Below, in pieces: positions 42,981 to 52,351 of a DNA stretch of 64,000 bases. The stretch's first letter is position 1; each line of letters opens with the position of its first letter. Below the pieces are notes generated by a model. That model did not search any database, was not told the origin of the DNA, and saw only the letters and a list, made by a program, of their open reading frames with translations. The DNA comes from Actinoplanes derwentensis (GTDB taxonomy: Bacteria; Actinomycetota; Actinomycetes; Mycobacteriales; Micromonosporaceae): the NCBI RefSeq assembly GCF_900104725.1, contig NZ_LT629758.1:4154001-4218000 (forward strand), in the 5' to 3' direction. Made by a program: the position numbers and the translations under genes.

Positions 42981-43766
42981 TCAGGCAGCCTTCTTGGACC
43001 GCGATCGCACGCTGGTGATCACCGCGAACAGCACGCCGGCCGCGAAGATCATCGTGCCCATCACATTGACCTGTGGTGGCAGGCCGACCCGGGTGGCGCC
43101 CCAGATCCACAGCGGGAACGTCTCGGTCGTACCGGCGGTGAAGTTGGTGATGACGAAGTCGTCGATCGACAGTGCGAACGCGAGCATCACGCCGGACATG
43201 ATCGCCGGCAGGATGATCGGGAAGATCACCTTCCAGAACGTGGTCCAGCCGTTCGCGCCGAGGTCGGCCGCCGCCTCCTCCAAGGACCGGTCCAGGGTGA
43301 CCACCCGGGCCCGGACCACGATCGCGACGAACGACACCGAGAACATCACGTGGGCGATCGTGATGCTGGTCAGGCCGAGCGGCAGCCCGGTCGTCACGAA
43401 CAGGCTCAGCAGCGACGAGCCCATCACCAGCTCGGGCGACGAGATCGCGGCGAACATCAGCAGGTTCAGCGCGCCGGCCCCGCGGAACCGGAAACGGCCC
43501 AGCGCGTAACCGATGCCGGTGCCCAGCGCGCCGGCGATCAGCGCGGTCAGCACCGCGACGATCAGCGACGTCACCAGGGCGCCGGTGAGCGCTTCCAGGG
43601 CGAACACGTCCTTGTACCACTTGAGCGTGAAGCCCTGCCAGGTCTGGTTGTACCGGCCGTTCGGGTTGTTGAACCCGAACAGGATCATCACCGAGATCGG
43701 CAGGATCAGCCAGGCGATCAGGAGCCAGGTGTAGGCGTGCAGCAGGCGTCCGCCACGGCCGGTCAT
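42981..43766 (-). CDS. potC: Spermidine/putrescine ABC transporter permease PotC
   Basis: 261 residues from ATG at 43766, overlapping the potB stop (ATGA). Six TM segments; the EAA-type loop is SLEEAAADLGANGWTTFWKVIFPIILPAI. NNPNGRYNQTWQGFTLKWY in the first periplasmic loop is a PotC signature. The open frame extends upstream to 44570 only because the GC-rich complement of potB lacks stops. Confidence 0.92.
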   Translation of the reverse strand: MTGRGGRLLHAYTWLLIAWLILPISVMILFGFNNPNGRYNQTWQGFTLKWYKDVFALEALTGALVTSLIVAVLTALIAGALGTGIGYALGRFRFRGAGALNLLMFAAISSPELVMGSSLLSLFVTTGLPLGLTSITIAHVMFSVSFVAIVVRARVVTLDRSLEEAAADLGANGWTTFWKVIFPIILPAIMSGVMLAFALSIDDFVITNFTAGTTETFPLWIWGATRVGLPPQVNVMGTMIFAAGVLFAVITSVRSRSKKAA

Positions 43767-44626
43767 CGCGCCGCCACCTTCATCACGTCCTCCGTGCCCA
43801 GTGCCCGGGCGTAGGCGAAGACCCCGATCAGCAGCACCGCCATCAGGGTGAACGACAGTGCCGACGCCGACGGGTAGTCGGAGTTGGACAGGAACTTCGC
43901 CTGGACGACCTGGCCGATCATGGTGGTCTCCGAGCTGCCGAGCAGTTCCGAGTTGACGTAGTCGGAGCTGGCCGGCACGAACGTCATCAGCACACCGGCG
44001 AAGACCCCCGGCAGCGCCAGCGGGAAGATGACCTTGCGGAAGCTGGTGAGCGGGCCCGCGTACAGGTCCCGGGCCGCCTCGACCACCCGCGGGTCGATGC
44101 GTTCCAGGGCCACGTAGATCGGCAGCACCATGAACGGCAGGAAGCTGTAGACCAGTCCGGCGATCACCGCCGCCGGGGTGCCCAGCACCTGGAAGTCGGC
44201 CGGCAGGATCCCGGCCTCCTTCAGCGGGTGGAACAGCACGCCGTCGTCGGTGAGCAGCATCCGCCAGGAGATGGTGCGCAGCACGAACGACACGAAGAAC
44301 GGCAGCATGATCAGGAACAGGTAGGTCGACTTGCGCCGGCCTCCGTAGAAGGCGATCCAGTAGGCGACCGGGAACGCCATCACGATCAACACGAACGACG
44401 TGATGGCGCCGTACACCAGCGAGCGGATCAACTGGGTCTGATAGTCGGCCAGAGACTCGGTGTAGTTCTGCCAGTGACCCGTGAAGACGAACCCGTTGAC
44501 GATGTCGCCCTCCTGCAGCGACAGCGACAGCATGGTCACCATCGGCACGGCGAAGAAGAGCAGAAGCCACAACCCGCCGGGGAGTACGAGCAGGTAGGGC
44601 GCGAGTGTACGTTTGACCCGGTCCAT
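43763..44626 (-). CDS. potB: Spermidine/putrescine ABC transporter permease PotB
   Basis: 287 residues from ATG at 44626, 4 nt after the potD stop. Six TM segments, PFFVSFVLRTISWRMLL and the EAA-type loop VVEAARDLYAGPLTSFRKVIFPLALPGV are typical of PotB. It forms the channel with PotC. The frame continues upstream to 44731, but those residues are a potD shadow. Confidence 0.92.
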   Translation of the reverse strand: MDRVKRTLAPYLLVLPGGLWLLLFFAVPMVTMLSLSLQEGDIVNGFVFTGHWQNYTESLADYQTQLIRSLVYGAITSFVLIVMAFPVAYWIAFYGGRRKSTYLFLIMLPFFVSFVLRTISWRMLLTDDGVLFHPLKEAGILPADFQVLGTPAAVIAGLVYSFLPFMVLPIYVALERIDPRVVEAARDLYAGPLTSFRKVIFPLALPGVFAGVLMTFVPASSDYVNSELLGSSETTMIGQVVQAKFLSNSDYPSASALSFTLMAVLLIGVFAYARALGTEDVMKVAAR

Positions 44627-44630
44627 GTGG

Positions 44631-45881
44631 TTACCCCAGCACGATCGGCTGGAACACCCGCTCGAAGTCGTTCTTCTCCTCGGCGGTGTTGAAGTTGACG
44701 TAGTAGTGCAGCCGCTTGTACTCCGACTCACCGGGGAAGACCAGCGGGCTGTCGGCCACCGAGAGCAGGAATTCCTTGTCCTCGCCGGAGGCCGCGGCCG
44801 CGTGCTTCTTCATCTGGGCCTGCGCACCGGGCACCGGGCACACGTAGTTGATGTACTCGGCGAGCGTGGTGGCGTTGTCCAGCTCGTAGAGGAAGTCCAT
44901 CAGCATGATGGCGTCGACCGGGTTCTCGGCGGTGGCCGGGATGGCCATGTTGTCGGTCCAGATGGTGCCGCCCTCCTCGGGGATCACGAACTTGAAGTTC
45001 GTGCCGTCGGAGACGTTCTTCTGGAAGATGTCACCGGACCAGGCCTGGGTGATCCAGACCTCGCCCTTGCCGAGCGCGTCGACGTAACTCTGGTCGTAGT
45101 AGTTGCGGACCAGTCCGGCGTCCTTCTGCTCCTGGAGCTTGGCCGCCGCCTTCTTCCAGGCCGCCTCGTCCGACTTGGCCGGGTCCAGACCGGCGGCCAT
45201 CAGACCGAAGTTGCCCAGTTCCTGAAGATCCTTGAACATCCCGACCTTGCCCTTGTACGCCGGATTCCACAGGTCGGCGAGCTTGGTGATCGGTTCCTTG
45301 ATCTTCGACGGGTCGTAGGCGATGCCGGTGATGCCGGACGCGTACGGGATGCTGAAGGTGTTGCCCGGGTCGTACGTGGAGGTGGCGTACGAGGCGGCCG
45401 CGTTCGCCGCGTAGTTGGGCAGCTTGGAGTGGTCGAGCGGGGCCAGGAATCCGGAGTCACGGAACTGGCCGAACTGGACCGAGTTGGTGATCACCATCAG
45501 GTCGTAACCGATCGACTGTCCGGCGGACAGCTGCGGCTGGACCTTGGCGAACCACGGGCCCATCTCCTGGATGACCTCGTCGTAGGTCACCTTGATGCCG
45601 GTCTTGGTGGTGAACTTCTTGAGTTCCGGCTTCTTCGGGTCCATGTAGAGCGGCCAGTTCGCGAAGTTCAGCGAACCGGACTGGGTCTTGCCGGCCCAGA
45701 ACTTGGCGACGGCGTCGGGCGCCACACTGGCCTGCGGCTTGCCCTTGCCCTCCACGCCACACGCGGCGAGGAAAGCGCCCATCGCTGACAACCCACCGAG
45801 GCGGAGCGCGTCCCGGCGGCCGAGCCGGGACTTCGTCATGCCCCGGAGAAGGGCGGGGTTCGGCTGGTTGGTCGGGAACAT
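44631..45881 (-). CDS. potD: Spermidine/putrescine-binding lipoprotein PotD
   Basis: 416 residues. The signal has a twin-arginine-like GRRDALRLGG and lipobox LAAC, so it is a Tat-type lipoprotein. The mature protein is PotD/PotF-like: LNFANWPLYMDPKK, GIKVTYDEVIQEMGPWFAKV, YASGITGIAYDPSKI and WITQAWSGDI. Its ATG overlaps the potA stop (TGATG). It should capture putrescine or spermidine; the first-position W/Y residues for amine binding are present but I cannot choose between the two. Confidence 0.92.
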   Translation of the reverse strand: MFPTNQPNPALLRGMTKSRLGRRDALRLGGLSAMGAFLAACGVEGKGKPQASVAPDAVAKFWAGKTQSGSLNFANWPLYMDPKKPELKKFTTKTGIKVTYDEVIQEMGPWFAKVQPQLSAGQSIGYDLMVITNSVQFGQFRDSGFLAPLDHSKLPNYAANAAASYATSTYDPGNTFSIPYASGITGIAYDPSKIKEPITKLADLWNPAYKGKVGMFKDLQELGNFGLMAAGLDPAKSDEAAWKKAAAKLQEQKDAGLVRNYYDQSYVDALGKGEVWITQAWSGDIFQKNVSDGTNFKFVIPEEGGTIWTDNMAIPATAENPVDAIMLMDFLYELDNATTLAEYINYVCPVPGAQAQMKKHAAAASGEDKEFLLSVADSPLVFPGESEYKRLHYYVNFNTAEEKNDFERVFQPIVLG

Positions 45882-46984
45882 CAGACTCCGATCGGGTACG
45901 AATGCTGCGGGGCCCAGGAGAGGTAGACGCGCTCACCACGAGACGCGACGTCCTCTGCGTCGTGTGCGTTCTGATCGAACACCACGAAGTCCGTTCCGGC
46001 GGTGGTCGCCACTGTGTAGTTCGTCGATGTGCCGTGGTAGACGACCTCGGAGACGGTGCCGGCGAGCACGCTGCCGGTGAAGTCCGCGGGCATCGTACGG
46101 TGCAGGTCGATCTTCTCCGGGCGCACCGACACCTCGATGCCGTGGCCCGCCTGGACACCGTCCGGGACCCGCACCACGACCCGCTCGCCGGCGCCCTTGT
46201 CGATCACCGCGAGCCCACCGTCGATCCGGTCGACGGTGCCGTCCACGATGTTCGAGGTGCCGATGAAACCGGCCACGAACCTCGTCGCCGGGCGTTCGTA
46301 GATCTGCCGCGGGGTGCCCAGCTGCTCGATCAGGCCGGCGTTCATCACCGCGATCCGGTCCGACATGGTCAGCGCCTCACCCTGGTCGTGGGTGACGTAG
46401 ACGAAGGTGATGCCGACCTCGCGCTGGATCCGCTTCAGCTCGACCTGCATGTGCTGGCGCAGCTTCAGGTCCAGCGCGCCGAGCGGCTCGTCGAGCAGCA
46501 ACGCCCGCGGATGGTTGACCAGCGCCCGGGCCAGGGCGACCCGCTGCTGCTGGCCACCGGACATCTCCTTGGGCTGGCGCTTCTCCATGCCGGTCAGCGA
46601 GACGATCTCGAGCATCTCGCCGACCCGGCGCTTGACCTCGGACTTCGCGACCTTTTTGCGCTCCAGCCCGAACGCGACGTTCTGCTGGACGCTCAGGTGC
46701 GGGAAGAGGGCGTACGACTGGAAGACCATGTTGACGTCACGCTTGTTCGGCGCGACCCCGGTCACGTCCTGGCCGTCGAGGAACACCTTGCCCTCGGTCG
46801 GATCCTCGAAGCCCGCGATCATCCGCATCGTGGTGGTCTTGCCACAACCGGACGGCCCGAGCAGTGAGAAGAACTCCCCCTGCCCGATCGTCAGGTCCAG
46901 GCTCTTGACGGCGGGCACTGACTCACCGTGCGACAGGTAGTCCTTGCGCACACCGGTGAACTCAATAGCCGGGGAACTCGTCAT
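45881..46984 (-). CDS. potA: Spermidine/putrescine ABC transporter ATPase PotA
   Basis: 367 residues. Walker A GPSGCGKTT, signature MSGGQQQRVALARAL, Walker B LLLDEPLGALD, H-loop THDQGEAL, then a C-terminal TOBE regulatory domain (about 240-360). It energises PotB/PotC. Only 3 nt separate it from the upstream aldehyde dehydrogenase, and its stop overlaps the potD start, so the run dehydrogenase-potA-potD-potB-potC is one operon. Confidence 0.94.
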   Translation of the reverse strand: MTSSPAIEFTGVRKDYLSHGESVPAVKSLDLTIGQGEFFSLLGPSGCGKTTTMRMIAGFEDPTEGKVFLDGQDVTGVAPNKRDVNMVFQSYALFPHLSVQQNVAFGLERKKVAKSEVKRRVGEMLEIVSLTGMEKRQPKEMSGGQQQRVALARALVNHPRALLLDEPLGALDLKLRQHMQVELKRIQREVGITFVYVTHDQGEALTMSDRIAVMNAGLIEQLGTPRQIYERPATRFVAGFIGTSNIVDGTVDRIDGGLAVIDKGAGERVVVRVPDGVQAGHGIEVSVRPEKIDLHRTMPADFTGSVLAGTVSEVVYHGTSTNYTVATTAGTDFVVFDQNAHDAEDVASRGERVYLSWAPQHSYPIGV

Positions 46985-46987
46985 CCA

Positions 46988-48439
46988 TCACCTCTGCGCG
47001 GGGGTGTCATTGAAGCTCATCACGTGCTTGATACGGGTGTATTCCTCGAACCCGTACATCGAGAGATCTTTTCCGTAACCGGAGTGACCGTATCCGCCGT
47101 GTGGCATCTCGGAGACGAAGGGTAGGTGTGTGTTGATCCATACCGCGCCGAAATCAAGGCGGCGCGACACGCGCATGGCCCGGCCGTGGTTCTGCGTCCA
47201 GACACTGGCGCTCAGGCCGAACCGGACGTCGTTGGCCCAGCGGATCGCCTGTTCCTCGCCGGTGAAGGTCTGCACCGTGACGACCGGGCCGAAGATCTCG
47301 TCCTGGATCATCTCGTCGCTCTGGCGCAGCCCGTTGACCACGGTCGGCTCGAAGAAGTAGCCACGGTCGCCGATCCGGTGCCCGCCGGCGGCCACCTCGG
47401 CGTGTGCCGGGGTGCGGTCCAGGAAACCGGTGACCCGGTCCAGCTGGTGCACGTTGTTGACCGGGCCGAAGAACGCCTCGGTGTCACTGGGCGGGCCGGC
47501 CTTCGTGCCCCGGGCGGCTTCGGCGAGCGCGGCGGTGAAGTCGGCGGCGATCCGCTCGTGCACCAGCACCCGGGTCGCGGCGGTGCAGTCCTGACCGGCG
47601 TTGAAGTAGCCGGCCCCGGCGACCGCGGCGGCGGTGGCGGCGATGTCGACGTCGTCGAAGACCACCACCGGGGCCTTGCCGCCCAGCTCCAGGTGGACCC
47701 GCTTGAGGTCGGGCGCGGCCGCGGCGGCGACCTCCATCCCGGCCCTGGTCGAGCCGGTGATCGACACGAACTGCGGGATCGGGTGCGCGACCAGGGACCG
47801 GCCGGTGTCCCGGTCGCCGCAGACCACGTTCAGCACACCCGGCGGCAGGAACTCGGCGGCGATCTCGGCGAGCAGCAGAGTGCTGACGGGGGTGGTGTCC
47901 GACGGTTTGAGGACCACCGCGTTACCGGCCGCGACGGCGGGCGCGAACTTCCAGACCCCCATCACCATCGGATAGTTCCACGGGGTGATCTGCGCGCAGA
48001 CGCCGATCGGCTCACGGCGTACGAAAGAGGTGTGGTCCCGCAGGTACTCCCCCGCCGACCGGCCCTCCAGGACCCGGGCGGCACCGGCGAAGAACCGCAG
48101 TTCGTCCAGGATCGGGGCCATCTCCTCGGCGCGGGTCGCCTCCACCGGTTTGCCGGTGTTGCGGACCTCGGCCTCGATGATCTCCTCGGCGCGGGCCTCG
48201 ATCGCGTCGGCGATCCGCAGCAGGGCCCGCTGGCGTTCCGCCGGAGTGCTGTCCCGCCAGACCTCGAACCCCTGTGCGGCGGCGTCCACGGCCTTCGCCA
48301 CGTCACGCGCCGAGGAGATCGGAGCCTGCGCGTAGGTCTCCCCCGTGCTGGGGTCGATCACCGCGGACGTGATGCCGTCCTCGGTGCCGGTGTAGGACCC
48401 GGCGACGAAATTGCGCAGCACGGGAACAGGTGTGCTCAC
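46988..48439 (-). CDS. Gamma-aminobutyraldehyde-type aldehyde dehydrogenase, paralogue 2
   Basis: 483 residues, GTG start. Glu251 in LELGGKAPVV and Cys285 in NAGQDCTAATRV are the catalytic residues. It aligns end to end with the dehydrogenase at 33415-34851, with long identical blocks (FFAGAARVLEGRSAG, GNAVVLKPSDTTPV, YFNAGQDCTAATRVL). It is the first gene of the pot operon and should oxidise 4-aminobutanal made from imported putrescine. A GGAAGG lies 13 nt before the start, an unusually long spacing. Confidence 0.88.
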   Translation of the reverse strand: MSTPVPVLRNFVAGSYTGTEDGITSAVIDPSTGETYAQAPISSARDVAKAVDAAAQGFEVWRDSTPAERQRALLRIADAIEARAEEIIEAEVRNTGKPVEATRAEEMAPILDELRFFAGAARVLEGRSAGEYLRDHTSFVRREPIGVCAQITPWNYPMVMGVWKFAPAVAAGNAVVLKPSDTTPVSTLLLAEIAAEFLPPGVLNVVCGDRDTGRSLVAHPIPQFVSITGSTRAGMEVAAAAAPDLKRVHLELGGKAPVVVFDDVDIAATAAAVAGAGYFNAGQDCTAATRVLVHERIAADFTAALAEAARGTKAGPPSDTEAFFGPVNNVHQLDRVTGFLDRTPAHAEVAAGGHRIGDRGYFFEPTVVNGLRQSDEMIQDEIFGPVVTVQTFTGEEQAIRWANDVRFGLSASVWTQNHGRAMRVSRRLDFGAVWINTHLPFVSEMPHGGYGHSGYGKDLSMYGFEEYTRIKHVMSFNDTPAQR

Positions 48440-48649
48440 AGGGTTTTTGGCCTTCCGGTAACGGCGATCTCACCCGGACTGGAGGGACCTTGTCACACCG
48501 GTGAGTGAGTCAGCAAGGGAATCCGAAGTAATTTCCATAGCCGAAACGGAATCAGAACTCCCGATCCCGTTCCAGCTACGTTTTCCAACGTTTCAGGCGG
48601 TGTATTTGCCGACCCGTTTCACCCAACCCGTATATCCGATTTTTCTGAT
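48440..48649. promoter_or_regulatory. AT-richer gap carrying the pot operon promoter region
   Basis: These 210 bp lie upstream of the leftward dehydrogenase-pot operon and downstream of mmsA. The region is distinctly less GC-rich than its neighbours. ACGTTTTCCAACGTTTCA contains two ACGTTT direct repeats (about 48578-48595), and CCGAT...ATCGG pairs around the mmsA stop. No gene is seen. Confidence 0.4.
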
Positions 48650-50140
<1,491 letters not shown>

Positions 50141-50146
50141 GGATCG

Positions 50147-50196
50147 ACATTATGTGACGACCATAGACCGAACAAAGCATCGATTGTACTGTCACA
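50147..50196. promoter_or_regulatory. Symmetric mmsA/mocR divergent control region
   Basis: TGTGAC (50153-50158) abuts the mmsA -10 (TAATGT at 50147-50152 on the minus strand) and GTCACA (50191-50196) overlaps the mocR-type -10 (TACTGT at 50187-50192). The two arms are inverted copies 32 bp apart, so one regulator dimer could block both promoters. Confidence 0.55.
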
Positions 50197-50198
50197 AA

Positions 50199-51593
50199 AT
50201 GTTTTACGTGGCGGTCATGGACCGGCTCTCCGACGCCAGCGCCCGAGGACTGGCCGAAGCGGTCAGCCGCGCCGTCGGCGACGGCACCCTCCCCGGCGGC
50301 ACCCGGCTCCCACCGGTCCGCGCCGTCGCCACCCAACTCCAACTCTCCCCCAGCACCGTCAACGCGGCATGGCAACTCCTGCGCCGCGCCGGAACCATCC
50401 ACACCGACGGCCGCCGCGGCACCGTCATCGCCACGCCCCGTACCGGCGGCCCTGGTCGTTATCGGGCAGCGCTCCGGCGGACCAGCGGCTTCGGGCTCGA
50501 CCTGTCGACCGGAATGCCCGACCCGGCGCTGCTGCCGTCCCTGCCCGATCTCGGTGGCCGCTCCCCCGCATCGAGCGGTTACGGCGGCTTCTCTCCCACG
50601 CCGAGCGGTTACGGCGGCCTCTCCCCCGCGCCGAGCAGCTACCTCGACGAACCGGTGCTGCCCGCCCTCGGCGCGTTGCTGCGCTCCCGGTGGCCCTATC
50701 CGCCGGAACGGCTCGCGATCTTCGACGGGGCGATGGACGCCGTCGACCACGTGGCCTCCGCACTGCTGCGCCTGGGGGACGTCGTCCTCGTCGAAAACCC
50801 CTGCTTCCCACCGCTGCTGGACCTGCTGGACACCCTCGGCGCGCGGGTCACCGGCGTCGCCACCGACGAGTCCGGGATGCTGCCCGGCCCGTTGGCCGCC
50901 GCTCTCACCTGCCGTCCCGCCGCCGTCTTCGTCCAGCCCCGGGCCCTCAACCCCACCGGCGCGTCGTGGTCACCGTCGCGGTCCGCCGCCCTCGCCGCGG
51001 TCCTTTCCCAAGCCCCTGGTTCGTACGTGGTGGAAGACGACTCCGCCGGCGAACTCTCCTCCGGGCCGCTGCTCTCGATCGGTGCCCACCTTCCCCGGCA
51101 GACCGTGCACGTACGCAGCTTCTCCAAGTCACACGGCCCCGACCTGCGACTGGCTGCGATCAGTGGCCCCGCCACCGTGCTCGACCCGATCCTCGAACGG
51201 CGCCTCCTCGGCCAGGGCTGGACCAGCCGCCTGCTCCAGCACCTACTCCTGACCCTGCTCACCGACCCACCGTCGATCAGCGCGGTAGCGGCCGCCCGCG
51301 ACGAGTACGCCCGCCGCCGTCATCTGATCACTTCCGGTCTGGCCGCCGCCGGGATCGAACTGCCACCCGGCGAGGGCATCAACCTCTGGCTCCCGGTAGC
51401 CGACGAACAGGCGGCCCTGCTGAGCCTGGCCAGCGCCGGAATCGGCGCGGCAGCGGGCACCGCCTTCACGGTCGGCCCCGGCACCCCACCCCACCTGCGG
51501 ATCACCGTCGGCCTGGTCACCGACGACCACGCAGCCGTCGCCGACCGCCTGGCAGAAGCGGCCCGAGCAGCCACCCCGCGGATCCCCCGGTGA
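50199..51593 (+). CDS. MocR/GabR-type GntR regulator with aminotransferase-like domain
   Basis: 464 residues from ATG at 50199 (TACTGT 6 nt upstream; 50217 is an alternative start). The GntR winged helix (LAEAVSRAVGDGTLPGGTRLPPVRAVATQLQLSPSTVNAAWQLLRRAG) is joined to a class I aminotransferase-fold domain with IFDGAMDAVDHVASALL, VQPRALNPTGASWS and the PLP lysine in RSFSKSHGPDLR (about Lys310). Such proteins sense PLP adducts of amino compounds. The linker has a 30-bp repeat (SGYGGFSP type). It probably controls mmsA and possibly the amine genes. Confidence 0.88.
   Translation: MFYVAVMDRLSDASARGLAEAVSRAVGDGTLPGGTRLPPVRAVATQLQLSPSTVNAAWQLLRRAGTIHTDGRRGTVIATPRTGGPGRYRAALRRTSGFGLDLSTGMPDPALLPSLPDLGGRSPASSGYGGFSPTPSGYGGLSPAPSSYLDEPVLPALGALLRSRWPYPPERLAIFDGAMDAVDHVASALLRLGDVVLVENPCFPPLLDLLDTLGARVTGVATDESGMLPGPLAAALTCRPAAVFVQPRALNPTGASWSPSRSAALAAVLSQAPGSYVVEDDSAGELSSGPLLSIGAHLPRQTVHVRSFSKSHGPDLRLAAISGPATVLDPILERRLLGQGWTSRLLQHLLLTLLTDPPSISAVAAARDEYARRRHLITSGLAAAGIELPPGEGINLWLPVADEQAALLSLASAGIGAAAGTAFTVGPGTPPHLRITVGLVTDDHAAVADRLAEAARAATPRIPR
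50573..50637 (+). repeat. 30-bp repeat in the MocR linker
   Basis: Two 30-bp units (50573-50602 and 50603-50632) and the start of a third encode SGYGGFSPTP/SGYGGLSPAP/SSY. The repeat is in frame and lies between the DNA-binding and aminotransferase-like domains. Confidence 0.8.
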
Positions 51594-51669
51594 TCCACAC
51601 TCCACTTTCGATACCTCTAGACCCATACAATCTTGACCCGCGACACGTGCGCATGCGACGGTAATCGCC

Positions 51670-52260
51670 ATGACCGCATGCGACACTCTGCCTATGAGCA
51701 TGGGGACGCTTGACGACCACGAAGGGCCTTGGACCGAGGCGGATTTCCTGGCACTCGGCGAGACCAGTCACCGCATCGAGCTGCTCGACGGGAGTTTGTT
51801 GGTGTCCCCCTCACCAAACGACCACCACAACGAGATTCTGGGCAACGTCCGGGACTCCCTCCGGCCGGCCGCCCGAGCGGCAGACCTGCGGGCACCCCTG
51901 GTTCCCAACGTTCGCCTCCACACGGATCTGGTGCTCATCCCGGACCTGGCCGTCAAGAAGGGCCCCACCGAGAAATCCATCAGCAACGCGGCCGAGGTCG
52001 TCCTGGTCTGCGAGGTCACCTCGCCGAGCAACTCCGCCATGGACCTCAGCTACAAGATGCAGGTCTACGCAAAAGCAGGCATCCCGTGGTACTTGGTAGT
52101 CGAACCCGACTTCGTCGACTACGCGTCGGTGACACTGCACCTGTTCCGCCTGGAGGGCGACGTTTACGTCGAACACGCCACCGCGGCCCAGGGCGACACT
52201 CTGGTGTCCGACCTGCCGTTCCCCCTGTCGATCAGCACCGATTTCCTCCTCGACTACTGA
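51670..52260 (+). CDS. Uma2-family (DUF820) restriction-endonuclease-fold protein
   Basis: 196 residues. The PD-(D/E)XK core of the Uma2 family is seen in RIELLDGSLLVSPSPNDHH, VLIPDLAVKK and VVLVCEVTSPSN, followed by KMQVYAKAGIPWYLVVEPD. Members are abundant in actinobacteria and cyanobacteria, and their role is unknown. An internal ATG (51694 or 51700) could be the true start, as homology begins at WTEADFLAL. Confidence 0.8.
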   Translation: MTACDTLPMSMGTLDDHEGPWTEADFLALGETSHRIELLDGSLLVSPSPNDHHNEILGNVRDSLRPAARAADLRAPLVPNVRLHTDLVLIPDLAVKKGPTEKSISNAAEVVLVCEVTSPSNSAMDLSYKMQVYAKAGIPWYLVVEPDFVDYASVTLHLFRLEGDVYVEHATAAQGDTLVSDLPFPLSISTDFLLDY

Positions 52261-52351
52261 TCGCGCACCCTGGCGCCACCCCCATCCGCCCCACGATTCA
52301 CCGACGGATGGCCTGGCATTCCGCCCGGGCGAGTCGCCTAACCCATGCGGG

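Noticed and set aside
42981..44570. 529-residue frame that would fuse another protein to PotC
   Set aside because: The first 260 residues are an out-of-frame reading of potB; PotC starts at the ATGA overlap at 43766.
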